A stretch of 64,000 bases of DNA. It comes from Actinomycetes bacterium (GTDB lineage: Bacteria; Actinomycetota; Coriobacteriia; Anaerosomatales; Anaerosomataceae). Positions 27,487-38,671 of this stretch are shown here, one piece after another. Below the pieces are notes generated by a model. That model did no database searches. It was not told the DNA's origin and saw only the letters and a program-made list of their open reading frames with translations. The translations under genes were made by a program, and so were the position numbers. The stretch is from assembly GCA_022839745.1 (NCBI GenBank), contig JALHJB010000013.1, positions 7,011 through 71,010 on the forward strand, in the 5' to 3' direction. The stretch's first letter is position 1, and every line of letters starts with the position of its first letter.

Positions 27487-27957
27487 ATGATGGCCAGCAT
27501 CATGACGACGAAACCGACGATGGTCGCCTACCTGCCGATGCGGGGTGCGTACGACCAGACGTCGGCCGGGTACGGCCACCTGTACGGATGGATCGAGGCC
27601 CACGGGCTCAAGCCGAAGGGCATGCCCGCCGCCGTGTACTTCAACATCCCGAACGAACCCAACGGCGCCGATGCGGTCTGGGAGCTGCAGGCCCCGATCG
27701 CCGACGAGGTCGAGGAGTCGGCGCCCGATGAGGACAGGGTCGGCCTGCGGCTGATCCCGGCCATGCAGGTGGTGTCGGCCACACACAAGGGACCATACGA
27801 CAGCGTGCTCCCCACGTACCAGGCGCTCTGGGCGTGGATCGAGGACAACGGGTACGAGATGGCCGGTCCGCCGATGGAGCGTTACCTGAACGACCCGGAT
27901 GAGGTCGGGCCCGACGAGTGCCTCACCGAGATCGTCATGCCGATCAGCAAGCCCTGA
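27487..27957 (+). CDS. GyrI-like/AraC effector-binding domain protein
   Basis: A 156-residue stand-alone SOUL/GyrI-like domain. Typical segments are MVAYLPMRGAYDQTSAGYGHLYGW near the start, with the two-fold repeat marked again by VVSATHKGPYDSVLPTYQALWAW. Late acidic-to-hydrophobic runs (CLTEIVMPISKP) match the family end. Such domains bind small hydrophobic ligands and often serve as effector modules or stand alone. AAGGGGTGG lies before the ATG. Confidence 0.8.
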   Translation: MMASIMTTKPTMVAYLPMRGAYDQTSAGYGHLYGWIEAHGLKPKGMPAAVYFNIPNEPNGADAVWELQAPIADEVEESAPDEDRVGLRLIPAMQVVSATHKGPYDSVLPTYQALWAWIEDNGYEMAGPPMERYLNDPDEVGPDECLTEIVMPISKP

Positions 27958-28045
27958 CCGCTGCTCATGTGCCTCGGCGCCAAAAACCCCAGCACGGATA
28001 GCGCCGTCTTATAGCCAGATTGCTCACGAAACGAGAAGGTGGGCC

Positions 28046-28489
28046 ATGTACACGCGGATCCTTGCGGTACTGCTCGCGCTGGCGCTCGGTGCCGTTCTTG
28101 TCGGCTGTGCGGCCGAGGCCCCTGACAGCAACGGCACGCCGGATGTCGGCGCCCCCGGAGACGCCGGCGGCGGTGCGGCGGGCCTGCGGCTCGCCAACGG
28201 CATCTACGACCAGGAGGACGGCAGCGTGATCGCGCTTGGCGTGCTCGAATGGGTCGATCTTGAGGGAGGCTTCTACGCGCTCACCGGTGCGCCGGAGTCC
28301 GAAGGTGGCGGCACCATCGCCGTCATCAACAACGCCGAGGAGTTCGCCGACGAACTTGAGGCACTGCTTGGCAAGACGGTGCAGGTCACGGGCGTCCGCT
28401 TCGATGGCGCGTCGATCCGGATGGCCGGCCCCGAGATCGTGATCGACTCGGTCGAGGAGATCAGCGACACACCGGGTGTGGCCGAGTAA
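28046..28489 (+). CDS. Small lipoprotein of unknown function
   Basis: A 147-residue lipoprotein with signal MYTRILAVLLALALGAVLV and lipobox VLVGC. A Gly/Ala/Pro-rich linker precedes a beta-rich domain with IAVINNAEEFADELEALLGK and VQVTGVRFDG, resembling OB-fold-like domains in which a sentence such as 'gktVqVtGv' recurs. Function unknown. Its transcript probably ends at the hairpin 31 bases downstream. Confidence 0.75.
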   Translation: MYTRILAVLLALALGAVLVGCAAEAPDSNGTPDVGAPGDAGGGAAGLRLANGIYDQEDGSVIALGVLEWVDLEGGFYALTGAPESEGGGTIAVINNAEEFADELEALLGKTVQVTGVRFDGASIRMAGPEIVIDSVEEISDTPGVAE

Positions 28490-28519
28490 CAGCAAACCCG
28501 TGCGGCATCCAGGCACAGA

Positions 28520-28546
28520 GGGCCCGGACATCCCCCGTCCGGGCCC
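28520..28546. terminator. Bidirectional terminator hairpin
   Basis: A perfect 10-bp GC stem (GGGCCCGGAC/GTCCGGGCCC) with a seven-base loop ATCCCCC, followed by TTCGTAT on the plus strand. It sits between the convergent lipoprotein gene and carB. Confidence 0.75.
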
Positions 28547-28586
28547 TTCGTATCGCGCGCATCGTGTGACGTGCGGGGCGCGGAGC

Positions 28587-31823
<3,237 letters not shown>

Positions 31824-31872
31824 GGCTACTCCTTTGTTTGGAACGCGATTCGATGCATTCTAACGCATGAAG

Positions 31873-32640
31873 CTACAGGCGCACCACAATACCGCGGCCC
31901 GCAAGGTACTCCTTCACCTGCGCGATCGTGAACGTGCGGAAGTGGAACACCGAGGCCGCGAGCAGCGCCGACGCATGACCCCGCGTCACACCCTCATAGA
32001 AGTGTTCCAACTCACCGGCGCCGCCGGACGCGATCACCGGAAGTTCCACCGCATCCGCGATGGCGCGCGTGAAATCGAGATCGTACCCGCTGAGGGTGCC
32101 GTCACCATCCATGCTCGTGGGCAGCAACGTGCCCGCGCCGAGAGCCTCGCAGCGCACCGCCCACTCCACGCAGTCGATGCCGGTGCCCTTGCGTCCGCCG
32201 CTCACAACGACCTCGAAGCCGGACGGAAGCTCGCCGCTACGCCTGCCATCGATGGCCACCACGATGCGGTCGGACCCGTAGCGCTCGGCGGCCTCCGCGA
32301 CCAGCTCAGGGCGCGCCACGGCGGCGCTGTTCATCGAGACCTTCGCCACGCCCGCCTCCAACAGCGCGTCGATGTCCGCCAGGCCGTTCACGCCGCCGCC
32401 GACCGTGAGCGGCACGTCGCCGAGCGCGGCAGCCACGTCGCGCGCCCACTGGACCCTCGTGGTGCGCCCCTCCACGGTTGCGGCGATGTCGAGCATCGCC
32501 ACCTCATCGGCACCCGCCTCACGGTAGTACGCGGCGTTGTCCACCGGATCGCCGGCGTCGCGGAGGTCGACGAAGTTGACGCCCTTCACGACCCGGCCGT
32601 CCTTCATGTCCAGACACGGGATGATAGTGACGTGCTCCAC
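31873..32640 (-). CDS. hisF: Imidazole glycerol phosphate synthase cyclase subunit
   Basis: A 255-residue TIM barrel that makes imidazole glycerol phosphate and AICAR from PRFAR in histidine synthesis. Both catalytic aspartates are visible: Asp11 in IIPCLDMKDGRVVKG and the one in VVAIDGRR. LLPTSMDGDGTLSGYDL and VIASGGAGELEHF are the phosphate sites. The start is GTG with GAGGGG upstream. Other his genes are not in the window. Confidence 0.96.
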   Translation of the reverse strand: MEHVTIIPCLDMKDGRVVKGVNFVDLRDAGDPVDNAAYYREAGADEVAMLDIAATVEGRTTRVQWARDVAAALGDVPLTVGGGVNGLADIDALLEAGVAKVSMNSAAVARPELVAEAAERYGSDRIVVAIDGRRSGELPSGFEVVVSGGRKGTGIDCVEWAVRCEALGAGTLLPTSMDGDGTLSGYDLDFTRAIADAVELPVIASGGAGELEHFYEGVTRGHASALLAASVFHFRTFTIAQVKEYLAGRGIVVRL

Positions 32641-32745
32641 GGTGACCCCTCATACAACGCCGACGGTTGTGCGCATTCTACCCCACGGGCCCGACACGCC
32701 CCGACTTCCGCGCCACTGTTGACACCTCAGTCATCGGGACGTGAC

Positions 32746-32772
32746 CTTACGCCGTAAGTCTTACACTGTAAG
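32746..32772. promoter_or_regulatory. Tandem TetR-type operator
   Basis: Two perfect 13-bp palindromes CTTAC-N3-GTAAG lie at 32746-32758 and 32760-32772, separated by one base. A TTGACA box lies 21 bases before the first. This arrangement is typical of TetR-family operators. It stands directly before a broken TetR gene. Confidence 0.65.
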
Positions 32773-32794
32773 GCACTGGGAACAGGGGGTCGTG

Positions 32795-33284
32795 ATGTTG
32801 AGGACGCACACCTGGCAGTTGATCGTGGTCACGGCTGTCACCGTTGCCAGTGTGGGATACATGGCGTACACGATCGCCCGGCCGCTCTCGCGTCCGGAGG
32901 TCGACGGCGCCGAAGGCCTCTCGATGCGCAAGCTCGCCGGGACGCTCGGCGTGGAAGCGATGACGCTCTACCACCACTTCCCCAACAAAGACGCGATCCT
33001 CGACGGCGTGGTGGCGCGGGTCTGCGCGGAGATGCGGATGCCTGAACCGCTGCCTGAGGGGTGGATGGCTCTGACCGAGGAGATGTTCGTAGCGTTCCGG
33101 CGGGCGCTCGTGGAGCACCCGAACACCATCACACTGTTCGCGCGTCGGCCGCTCAACACCGCCGATGCCGCCGACTTCGTAGAGGCGCCGCTGTCGGTGC
33201 TCGCGATGAGCGGTCTCCCGGTTCGACGAGGAGACCTTCCGCGAGACGCTCGGGCACATCATGCGGGGCTGCACGCGCGCCTAG
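32795..33284 (+). pseudogene. Broken TetR-family regulator gene
   Basis: The frame starts with about 30 residues of a foreign hydrophobic segment (LIVVTAVTVASVGYMAY), then runs into the second half of a TetR helix-turn-helix (GLSMRKLAGTLGVEAMTLYH, HFPNKDAILDG). The first DNA-binding helix is missing. Near 33220 the frame is lost; one base over, the protein resumes as FDEETFRETLGHIMRG and ends at TAG 33282-33284. So there is an N-terminal replacement or deletion plus a frameshift. The operator upstream is intact. Confidence 0.75.
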
Positions 33285-33504
33285 GCCGCTGCCGCCTCGA
33301 TCGAGGTTTCGGGCACGTCATCGCGCACGCTCCTGAAAATCTGGTCACTCCCTTGATCGAGAAGAGCGCTGCAAGCAGGTATCCCACCGGATGCCGCCGC
33401 CACGCGAACACGGCGGTCGCGAACGCGATCGGCACGACGATGCCAGCGGTCAGCGCACGACAAGACACAGCAGCGCGATGCCCTTGAACGCGCGCCCGCA
33501 TCAC
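33281..33504 (-). pseudogene. Remnant of a small membrane protein gene
   Basis: A minus-strand frame contains LTAGIVVPIAFATAVFAWRR and HPVGYLLAALFSIKGVT, the usual C-terminal helices of small membrane proteins. Coding sense then shifts: the natural end ETSIEAAAA with its TAG stop at 33281-33283 lies in another frame. No start or N-terminal half is seen. Part of the decayed patch around the flavodoxin gene. Confidence 0.5.
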
Positions 33505-34004
33505 ACGCCCAGCTTTCCCATGACGTCGCGGACCCAGGCGTCCACCGCTTCGTAGTCGCGGAAGTCACCTTCGGGCGCCTTCATCGCCTTCATGATCAGT
33601 CGCTCGGGCAGTGAGAAGGCCTTGGGGTCGTTCATACCGGCGAACATGCCCACATCCACCGGCTCCACGCCCGACTCGGTGATGAGCGGATCGGTGTAGG
33701 CGCGGACCTCATCGGTCTTCACGGGGTCGCTCGCTATCGTGAGACATGCGGTGAACAGCGCCACAGGCCGCTCCTTGAGTTCAGCGGCGTGCCCGATCAG
33801 CCACTGCTTTGCCGACGCGTGCCACATGCCAGCGCGCACGCCGCTCCCCACGATGACCGCGTCGTAGCCGCCAGGCTCGGGGTGCTCCTGCGCTGGCTTC
33901 ACGTCCGCTGTCACGCCGGCCGCACTCAGCGTTGCGCCGATGCGCTCGGCGATGCCGGCCGTGCATCCCGACTTCGTACCGTAGACCACCAACACCGTGC
34001 TCAT
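33501..34004 (-). CDS. Flavodoxin-domain protein
   Basis: A 167-residue protein with an FMN-binding P-loop near the N-terminus (VVYGTKSGCTAGIAERIG) and the flavodoxin segment YDAVIVGSGVRAGMWH. It resembles HemG-like/menaquinone-dependent protoporphyrinogen oxidase-type flavodoxins, though the substrate is unknown. The remnant of a TetR gene ends four bases upstream, which suggests the pair was once a regulator-flavodoxin operon. Confidence 0.88.
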   Translation of the reverse strand: MSTVLVVYGTKSGCTAGIAERIGATLSAAGVTADVKPAQEHPEPGGYDAVIVGSGVRAGMWHASAKQWLIGHAAELKERPVALFTACLTIASDPVKTDEVRAYTDPLITESGVEPVDVGMFAGMNDPKAFSLPERLIMKAMKAPEGDFRDYEAVDAWVRDVMGKLGV

Positions 34005-34008
34005 CTCA

Positions 34009-34194
34009 TCACCCCTTCTCCGCTGAAGCTCCCAACCACAACAGATCGAACAGCTGCTCGATACCCGAATCAGCGCTTACATCCACGGACCCCTCGCCGA
34101 GTCCGAGGACCCTGCGCATGATCACGTAGCTGGAGGTGAGGCCAAAGAACGCCTCGGCCATCACGCGAGGATTGATGTCGGCTGCGGCGCTCAT
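34009..34194 (-). pseudogene. C-terminal remnant of a TetR-family regulator
   Basis: Sixty-one codons that match only the ligand-binding end of a TetR protein (NPRVMAEAFFGLTSSYVIMR, then SGIEQLFDLLWLGA). The DNA-binding domain is absent. The start codon and the GGGGAGGGA ribosome site are intact, so an internal deletion right after the start is the simplest reading. A perfect operator remains upstream. Confidence 0.7.
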
Positions 34195-34216
34195 CTGGTC
34201 TCCCTCCCCTCATGAT

Positions 34217-34240
34217 GAATGCAAGTGCTTGCTTGCATTC
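34217..34240. promoter_or_regulatory. TetR-type operator upstream of the flavodoxin unit
   Basis: A perfect 9-bp inverted repeat GAATGCAAG/CTTGCATTC with a six-base spacer. TTGACA on the minus strand lies at 34260-34265, so the operator overlaps the expected -10 region. The cognate regulator appears to be the truncated gene immediately downstream. Confidence 0.65.
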
Positions 34241-34396
34241 GGGAGAGCGATGGCACCGATGTCAAGAGGTGACCGACTCTGCGATGACGCGCGGACGGGA
34301 GAGGGCGGGGCGGAGGAGCAAGACGGCGGGACGGGACGGCCGCGCAGGGCGGCCGAGCGGAGCGGCCGGGCAGGGCGGCCCGCGCACGAGACCCGC

Positions 34397-35788
34397 CTAC
34401 GCCGTGATGACCTCGTACTCGGCATCGGTGTCCCACGCCGTGGGCGGCGGTTCGGTCTCCATCCGGTGGAACAGATGGCGGAACCACAGGACGCCGATCA
34501 CTCCGGTGAGCGCATTGCCGATGAAAGCCGCCCACCATACGCCGTTCAGGCCGAGCAGAACCGAACCCGCGTAGGCGAGCGGTACGTACAGCACGAACAT
34601 GCGTATCGCCGAAAGCACCATCGAGCGCATGGCTCGATGCAGTGCGTTGAATGCGTTCAGTGTGGTCACGAGCATGCCCAGGAACGCGTAGCTCGGGAAG
34701 ACGATCGCCATGAACGACATCACCACATCGATGACCTCAGGTGAGTCATTGAAGATCATCGCCGCCTGCCTGCCGACCACCAACGACAGCAGCCACACGA
34801 CCGTGCCCCAGCCAGCGGTCATGACGAGCGCCGTCTTGATCGCCCGGCTCACGCGCGCCTTCTTGCCCGCCCCCCAGTTCTGTCCCACGAACGGCACAAG
34901 CGCCGCTCCAATGGCATTGATCACCATCACGGCGAACGACTCGAGCCGGGTCGCCACACCAAAGCCGGCAACGGCCGCTACACCGTAGCCCGCCACGATG
35001 GCCGTGATCAACGCTGTGGAGATCGGCGCGATCAACTGGGTGATGGCCGCCGGCAGACCCACCTTGAGCACCCGCCGCCAGGCCGCCAGCACCTCGGTGA
35101 ACGTCATCTGAACGCGCACCAGGATGCCGCGCCGGTTCAGCACGATCAGCGCGACCACCATGGCGCATGCCTGCGAGAAGACGGTCGCGATCGCAGCGCC
35201 TCGCATGCCCATCGCCGGCACGGGGCCCCACCCGAAGATGAGCAGCGGATCGAGGACCGCATTCACGCCGAGGACGGTGAGCATGATCTTGGCGGGGGTC
35301 TGAGTGTCGCCGGTCGCCCGCAGGCTGCTGTTGCCGTTCTGCGGTATCACGATGAAGGGCAGTCCGAAGAACCACACCGACATGTACTCAAGCACGTGTT
35401 CGAGCACCCGCCCCTCGGCACCGAGAGCAACAAAGAGCGTCCGGCCGCCCAGGAGTCCGGCGATCGCCATCGTGCTCGAGACCGCGAAGCCAAGCAGCAA
35501 CGACGCGAGCGCGACACGACGCACGCCCTCGGTGTCGCGCCTGCCGATCGCCTGCGAGACCACCGCGGTCGTGCCCACGCCGATGCCGAGGCTGATCGAG
35601 TTCACGGCCATGACCACGGGAAGGGTGAAACCCATGGCGGCGAGCGGCTCGGTGCCAAGGCGCCCGAGGTAGAAGGTGTCGACGATATTGAAGCCGACCA
35701 TGGCGAACATCGCCACGACCATCGGTGCGCTCAGCTTCATGAGCGTGCGCGCCACTGGCCCCTCGGTCAGACGTGCCTCGTGCTGCAT
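34397..35788 (-). CDS. MATE family efflux transporter
   Basis: A 463-residue membrane protein with twelve predicted helices in two MatE repeats. The first starts at MKLSAPMVVAMFAMVGFNIV and carries the usual DTFYLGRLG, and the second starts near VGLPAAITQLIAPISTALIT. Members export cationic drugs or other small molecules by Na+ or H+ antiport. GAGAGG lies about nine bases before ATG 35788. Substrates cannot be inferred. Confidence 0.92.
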   Translation of the reverse strand: MQHEARLTEGPVARTLMKLSAPMVVAMFAMVGFNIVDTFYLGRLGTEPLAAMGFTLPVVMAVNSISLGIGVGTTAVVSQAIGRRDTEGVRRVALASLLLGFAVSSTMAIAGLLGGRTLFVALGAEGRVLEHVLEYMSVWFFGLPFIVIPQNGNSSLRATGDTQTPAKIMLTVLGVNAVLDPLLIFGWGPVPAMGMRGAAIATVFSQACAMVVALIVLNRRGILVRVQMTFTEVLAAWRRVLKVGLPAAITQLIAPISTALITAIVAGYGVAAVAGFGVATRLESFAVMVINAIGAALVPFVGQNWGAGKKARVSRAIKTALVMTAGWGTVVWLLSLVVGRQAAMIFNDSPEVIDVVMSFMAIVFPSYAFLGMLVTTLNAFNALHRAMRSMVLSAIRMFVLYVPLAYAGSVLLGLNGVWWAAFIGNALTGVIGVLWFRHLFHRMETEPPPTAWDTDAEYEVITA

Positions 35789-35911
35789 GCCGCATACCTC
35801 TCGATCTGCCACCCCAACGCACTGGCGATCGGTCGGAGTCACGGGCGGACACAGGTACCGCAATCTACGCTTCATGTCCCAGGCGTGCAACCCGGTGACG
35901 ACCGGCCCCGA

Positions 35912-36541
35912 TCAGATGGTACGGCAGACCGGCGAGTAGCGCTCCACGAAGAGTCCGCGCCACGGCTTCACCCTGGCTCCGATGTGCTCGAGCACCGGCG
36001 CGTGCGGGTCCATCGGCACCTCGAGCGTCACGTCGTCCCGGCGTGGGTGGTTGGGATCGTAGATCCAAAGGGTCGCACGCTCCTCGTCGAACCGCGCGGC
36101 ATAGGCGAGCACCTGGTGGTTGCGCGCCATGTGCGTGAGGCCGATGCCGCTGACCAGCCCGAGTGGAGCGGGACGCCCCACACGGAGCGAATCGAAGACC
36201 GCGAGCAATTCCCGGCGCGTCGCAATACCCACGCCCAGGGCGCTCGAAGACGGCAGATAGGTGAACCGCACGAACTTCCAGAGGTTGCCGCCGAGGCCAA
36301 CCGCCACGCTCTGCATCTGGCGTCTCCAGATCGACCGCGCGAGTGGGCTGTCATGCGCGGGAAGCGAGGCGCTCCTCGACTCATCGGAGAGTGGCGATCC
36401 CGCGAGAAACGCGTCGAGCGCGGCGAACACCATGCCCCCGCACCGGCCGCGCGATGTGATGACACCGAGGAGCAGATCGCGCCAACTGTTGGCGAAGCCG
36501 AAACCGTGCTTCGATGGTCGGAAGCCCGTGTCGAGATGCAT
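35912..36541 (-). CDS. Papain-like-fold hypothetical protein (CGGM motif)
   Basis: A 209-residue protein whose ordered motifs suggest a cysteine-protease-like fold: SRGRCGGMVFAALDAFLAG around residue 31, a histidine in MARNHQVLAYAA near residue 140, and an Asp/Asn in LWIYDPNHP. The order Cys, His, Asp/Asn matches papain and C39-like enzymes. I know the pattern from uncharacterised bacterial proteins and cannot name a function. No signal peptide is seen. Activity is unproven. Confidence 0.7.
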   Translation of the reverse strand: MHLDTGFRPSKHGFGFANSWRDLLLGVITSRGRCGGMVFAALDAFLAGSPLSDESRSASLPAHDSPLARSIWRRQMQSVAVGLGGNLWKFVRFTYLPSSSALGVGIATRRELLAVFDSLRVGRPAPLGLVSGIGLTHMARNHQVLAYAARFDEERATLWIYDPNHPRRDDVTLEVPMDPHAPVLEHIGARVKPWRGLFVERYSPVCRTI

Positions 36542-36596
36542 CCTGGCCGCCCGTCGTGTGGGGTGCGTGTGGGTCCGATGATACCGTCTGGAGCCC

Positions 36597-37445
36597 CTAC
36601 AGGCTGAACTCCCCGCGCGCCACCACGCGCGCTGAGCCGCCGACCTCCACCCTCGTGATCTCGTCGCCCTCCCCCTCGGCGCGCGCGTAGAGCGTGCTCG
36701 GACGGTTCACCTCGGCGCCCTGCGAGATGGTGATCTCGTCGCCCCATGCGATCAGCCCATGCCGCGCCAGGTGTACCGCCAGCGGACCCGCCGCCGAACC
36801 GGTGGCCGGATCCTCGATCACGCCGAGCTCCGGCCCGAACATCCGCGCCTTCACGCGCGTGCCCTCGGCTGCGAAGACGGCCACCCCGGTGGGCCCCACA
36901 AGCGAGCCGATCGCGGCGATGTCGGGTGCGAGTGCGGCCACCTCGGCTTCGGTCTCAAGCATCACGTAGATGTGCGGCGTTCCATTGTCGTAGCGCTCCA
37001 CGGGCAGCAGCGAGCCCGCCACGCCCAGCGCGGCGAAGAGCCGCTCCGTGTCCGCGTACGGCTCGATCGTGGGGATCGGCTGCTCCATACGACCGGAGAC
37101 GATCTCGGCGCCCTCACGCTCGAGCGCCACCGGCACCGTGCCGCGCGCGGTCTCAAGCGTGATGATGACCTTCTGCAGCGGCCCGGCGAGCACGAAGGCG
37201 GTGCCGAGGGTGGGGTGGCCCGCAAAGGGCAACTCGCGCACCGGCGTGAAGATACGCATACGCACGTCACCGTCGGCTTCGGGAGGCAGCACGAACGTGG
37301 TCTCGGAAAAGTGCAGCTCGCGGGCGAGCATGAGCATCTCGTGGTCCGACAGGCCGGTGGCGTTGGTGAACACGCCGAGCTGGTTGCCGGTGAACGGCGT
37401 GTCGGTGAACACGTCGACAATGACGAAGCGGTAGGTGCGCGGCAT
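36597..37445 (-). CDS. PhzF family isomerase-like protein
   Basis: A 282-residue PhzF/DAP-epimerase-fold protein. The typical start YRFVIVDVFTDTPFTGNQLG, the catalytic glutamate in LHFSETTFVL, the PFAGHPTLGTAF segment and the late EDPATGSAAGPLAVHL are all present. PhzF isomerises DHHA in phenazine synthesis, but most members lie outside phenazine clusters, as here, and their substrates are unknown. Start at 37445, with GAAGGGA upstream. Confidence 0.92.
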   Translation of the reverse strand: MPRTYRFVIVDVFTDTPFTGNQLGVFTNATGLSDHEMLMLARELHFSETTFVLPPEADGDVRMRIFTPVRELPFAGHPTLGTAFVLAGPLQKVIITLETARGTVPVALEREGAEIVSGRMEQPIPTIEPYADTERLFAALGVAGSLLPVERYDNGTPHIYVMLETEAEVAALAPDIAAIGSLVGPTGVAVFAAEGTRVKARMFGPELGVIEDPATGSAAGPLAVHLARHGLIAWGDEITISQGAEVNRPSTLYARAEGEGDEITRVEVGGSARVVARGEFSL

Positions 37446-37573
37446 AGCGGGTCCCTTCGGAGGGGATACACGAACAACGGTGGTGTGGCGGGCTGATCTT
37501 GCATCTGATGATATCGAGTCATGCAAGATGAGGACGCTGAACCTGTGTGCGCCGCCCGAGCGACGAGTTCGTG

Positions 37574-37960
37574 ATGAGCTGGTACGAGGAACTCGCCAAG
37601 CCCCCCTGGGCTCCGCCAGCGCCTGTCTTCGGCATCGTGTGGAGCATCCTGTACCCGATCATCATCATCGCGTACGGGTACGTCGTCTATCGTGTCGTGC
37701 GCGGTGAGGTCCCGATGACGCTGCTGGCGCCGATACTCATCAACGCAGCGGCCAACGTCGCGTTCACCCCGATCCAGATCGGGCTGCGCAACCTCTGGCT
37801 CGCCGAGGTCGACATCATCATGGTGCTCGTGACGATCGTGTGGTCGATGGTCGCGATCAGGCCGCACGCGCAGTGGGCAGCCCTTGCCCTCTCGCCGTAC
37901 CTGGTCTGGATGATGATCGCAACCGCGCTGCAATCGAGCATCACGTGGCTTGATCGCTAG
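37574..37960 (+). CDS. TspO/MBR family protein
   Basis: A 128-residue, five-helix membrane protein. The family-typical opening WYEELAKPPWAPPAPVFGIV and the helix FTPIQIGLRNLWLAEVDI are visible. TspO proteins bind porphyrins and other tetrapyrroles or cholesterol-like lipids and act in stress signalling. The ATG at 37574 gives the family length; a GTG at 37547 is also in frame. It is divergent from phzF. Confidence 0.88.
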   Translation: MSWYEELAKPPWAPPAPVFGIVWSILYPIIIIAYGYVVYRVVRGEVPMTLLAPILINAAANVAFTPIQIGLRNLWLAEVDIIMVLVTIVWSMVAIRPHAQWAALALSPYLVWMMIATALQSSITWLDR

Positions 37961-38006
37961 ACGTTAAGCGCCTCGGCCTTGAGCCGCCACGCCACGACGT
38001 GCTTGA

Positions 38007-38552
38007 TCACCGCTGCTCCTCCAGCCACTGCGCCAGCTTCTCCAGGTACAGATCGAGACGTTCCAATGCGCCCGGATCGACGACAAGCCCGTTCTCGCCG
38101 ACCATCCGCGCCGCGAACGACAACGTCATCTCAGCCACGCTGAACACGGGAGCGTCGAAGAAGTACCACATCTGGCGCCACGCCAGTTGCGCCCTGAGGC
38201 TCCCGGCGTAACCGGTGCTTGCGCCCATCAGGGCCATCGGGCGATGCCGTAGCGTCAGGTCGCCGAAGGGGCGCGAGAGCCAGTCCACCGCGTTCTTGAG
38301 CACGCCGGGCACGCCGTGGTTGTACTCGGGGGTCACGAGCATGACGCAGTCCGCTGAGGAGACGAGTTCCTTGGCTGCGACGACCGGTGCCGGGAGGTTC
38401 GACTCGAGTTCCTGGCTGAACGCCGGGAATCCCTCGATCGACACCTGCACGATGTGGAGCCCGAAGCGTTCCCCTCGCACTATGGCGGTCTCGAGCAACG
38501 CCTGGTTGTACGAACCGGGTCGCAGGGACCCACATAGGGCAGCGATATCCAT
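38007..38552 (-). CDS. NADPH-dependent FMN reductase family protein
   Basis: A 181-residue flavodoxin-fold protein. The FMN phosphate loop is CGSLRPGSYNQALL, and the flavin-binding PEYNHGVPGVLKNAVDWLSR is a family signature. Such enzymes reduce FMN, azo dyes, quinones or chromate. AAGGAGG lies five bases before ATG 38552, which fixes the start. Divergent from the SulP gene. Confidence 0.92.
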   Translation of the reverse strand: MDIAALCGSLRPGSYNQALLETAIVRGERFGLHIVQVSIEGFPAFSQELESNLPAPVVAAKELVSSADCVMLVTPEYNHGVPGVLKNAVDWLSRPFGDLTLRHRPMALMGASTGYAGSLRAQLAWRQMWYFFDAPVFSVAEMTLSFAARMVGENGLVVDPGALERLDLYLEKLAQWLEEQR

Positions 38553-38671
38553 CGGAACCTCCTTGGTCCCCATCACGATAGCACCCGGCGCTGTCAGACG
38601 GCCGTAACCCACAGAACCCATCGCGTAGTGATAACGTTGGAATCCGTCAATCCCCTGAACGAAGGTCCTTG

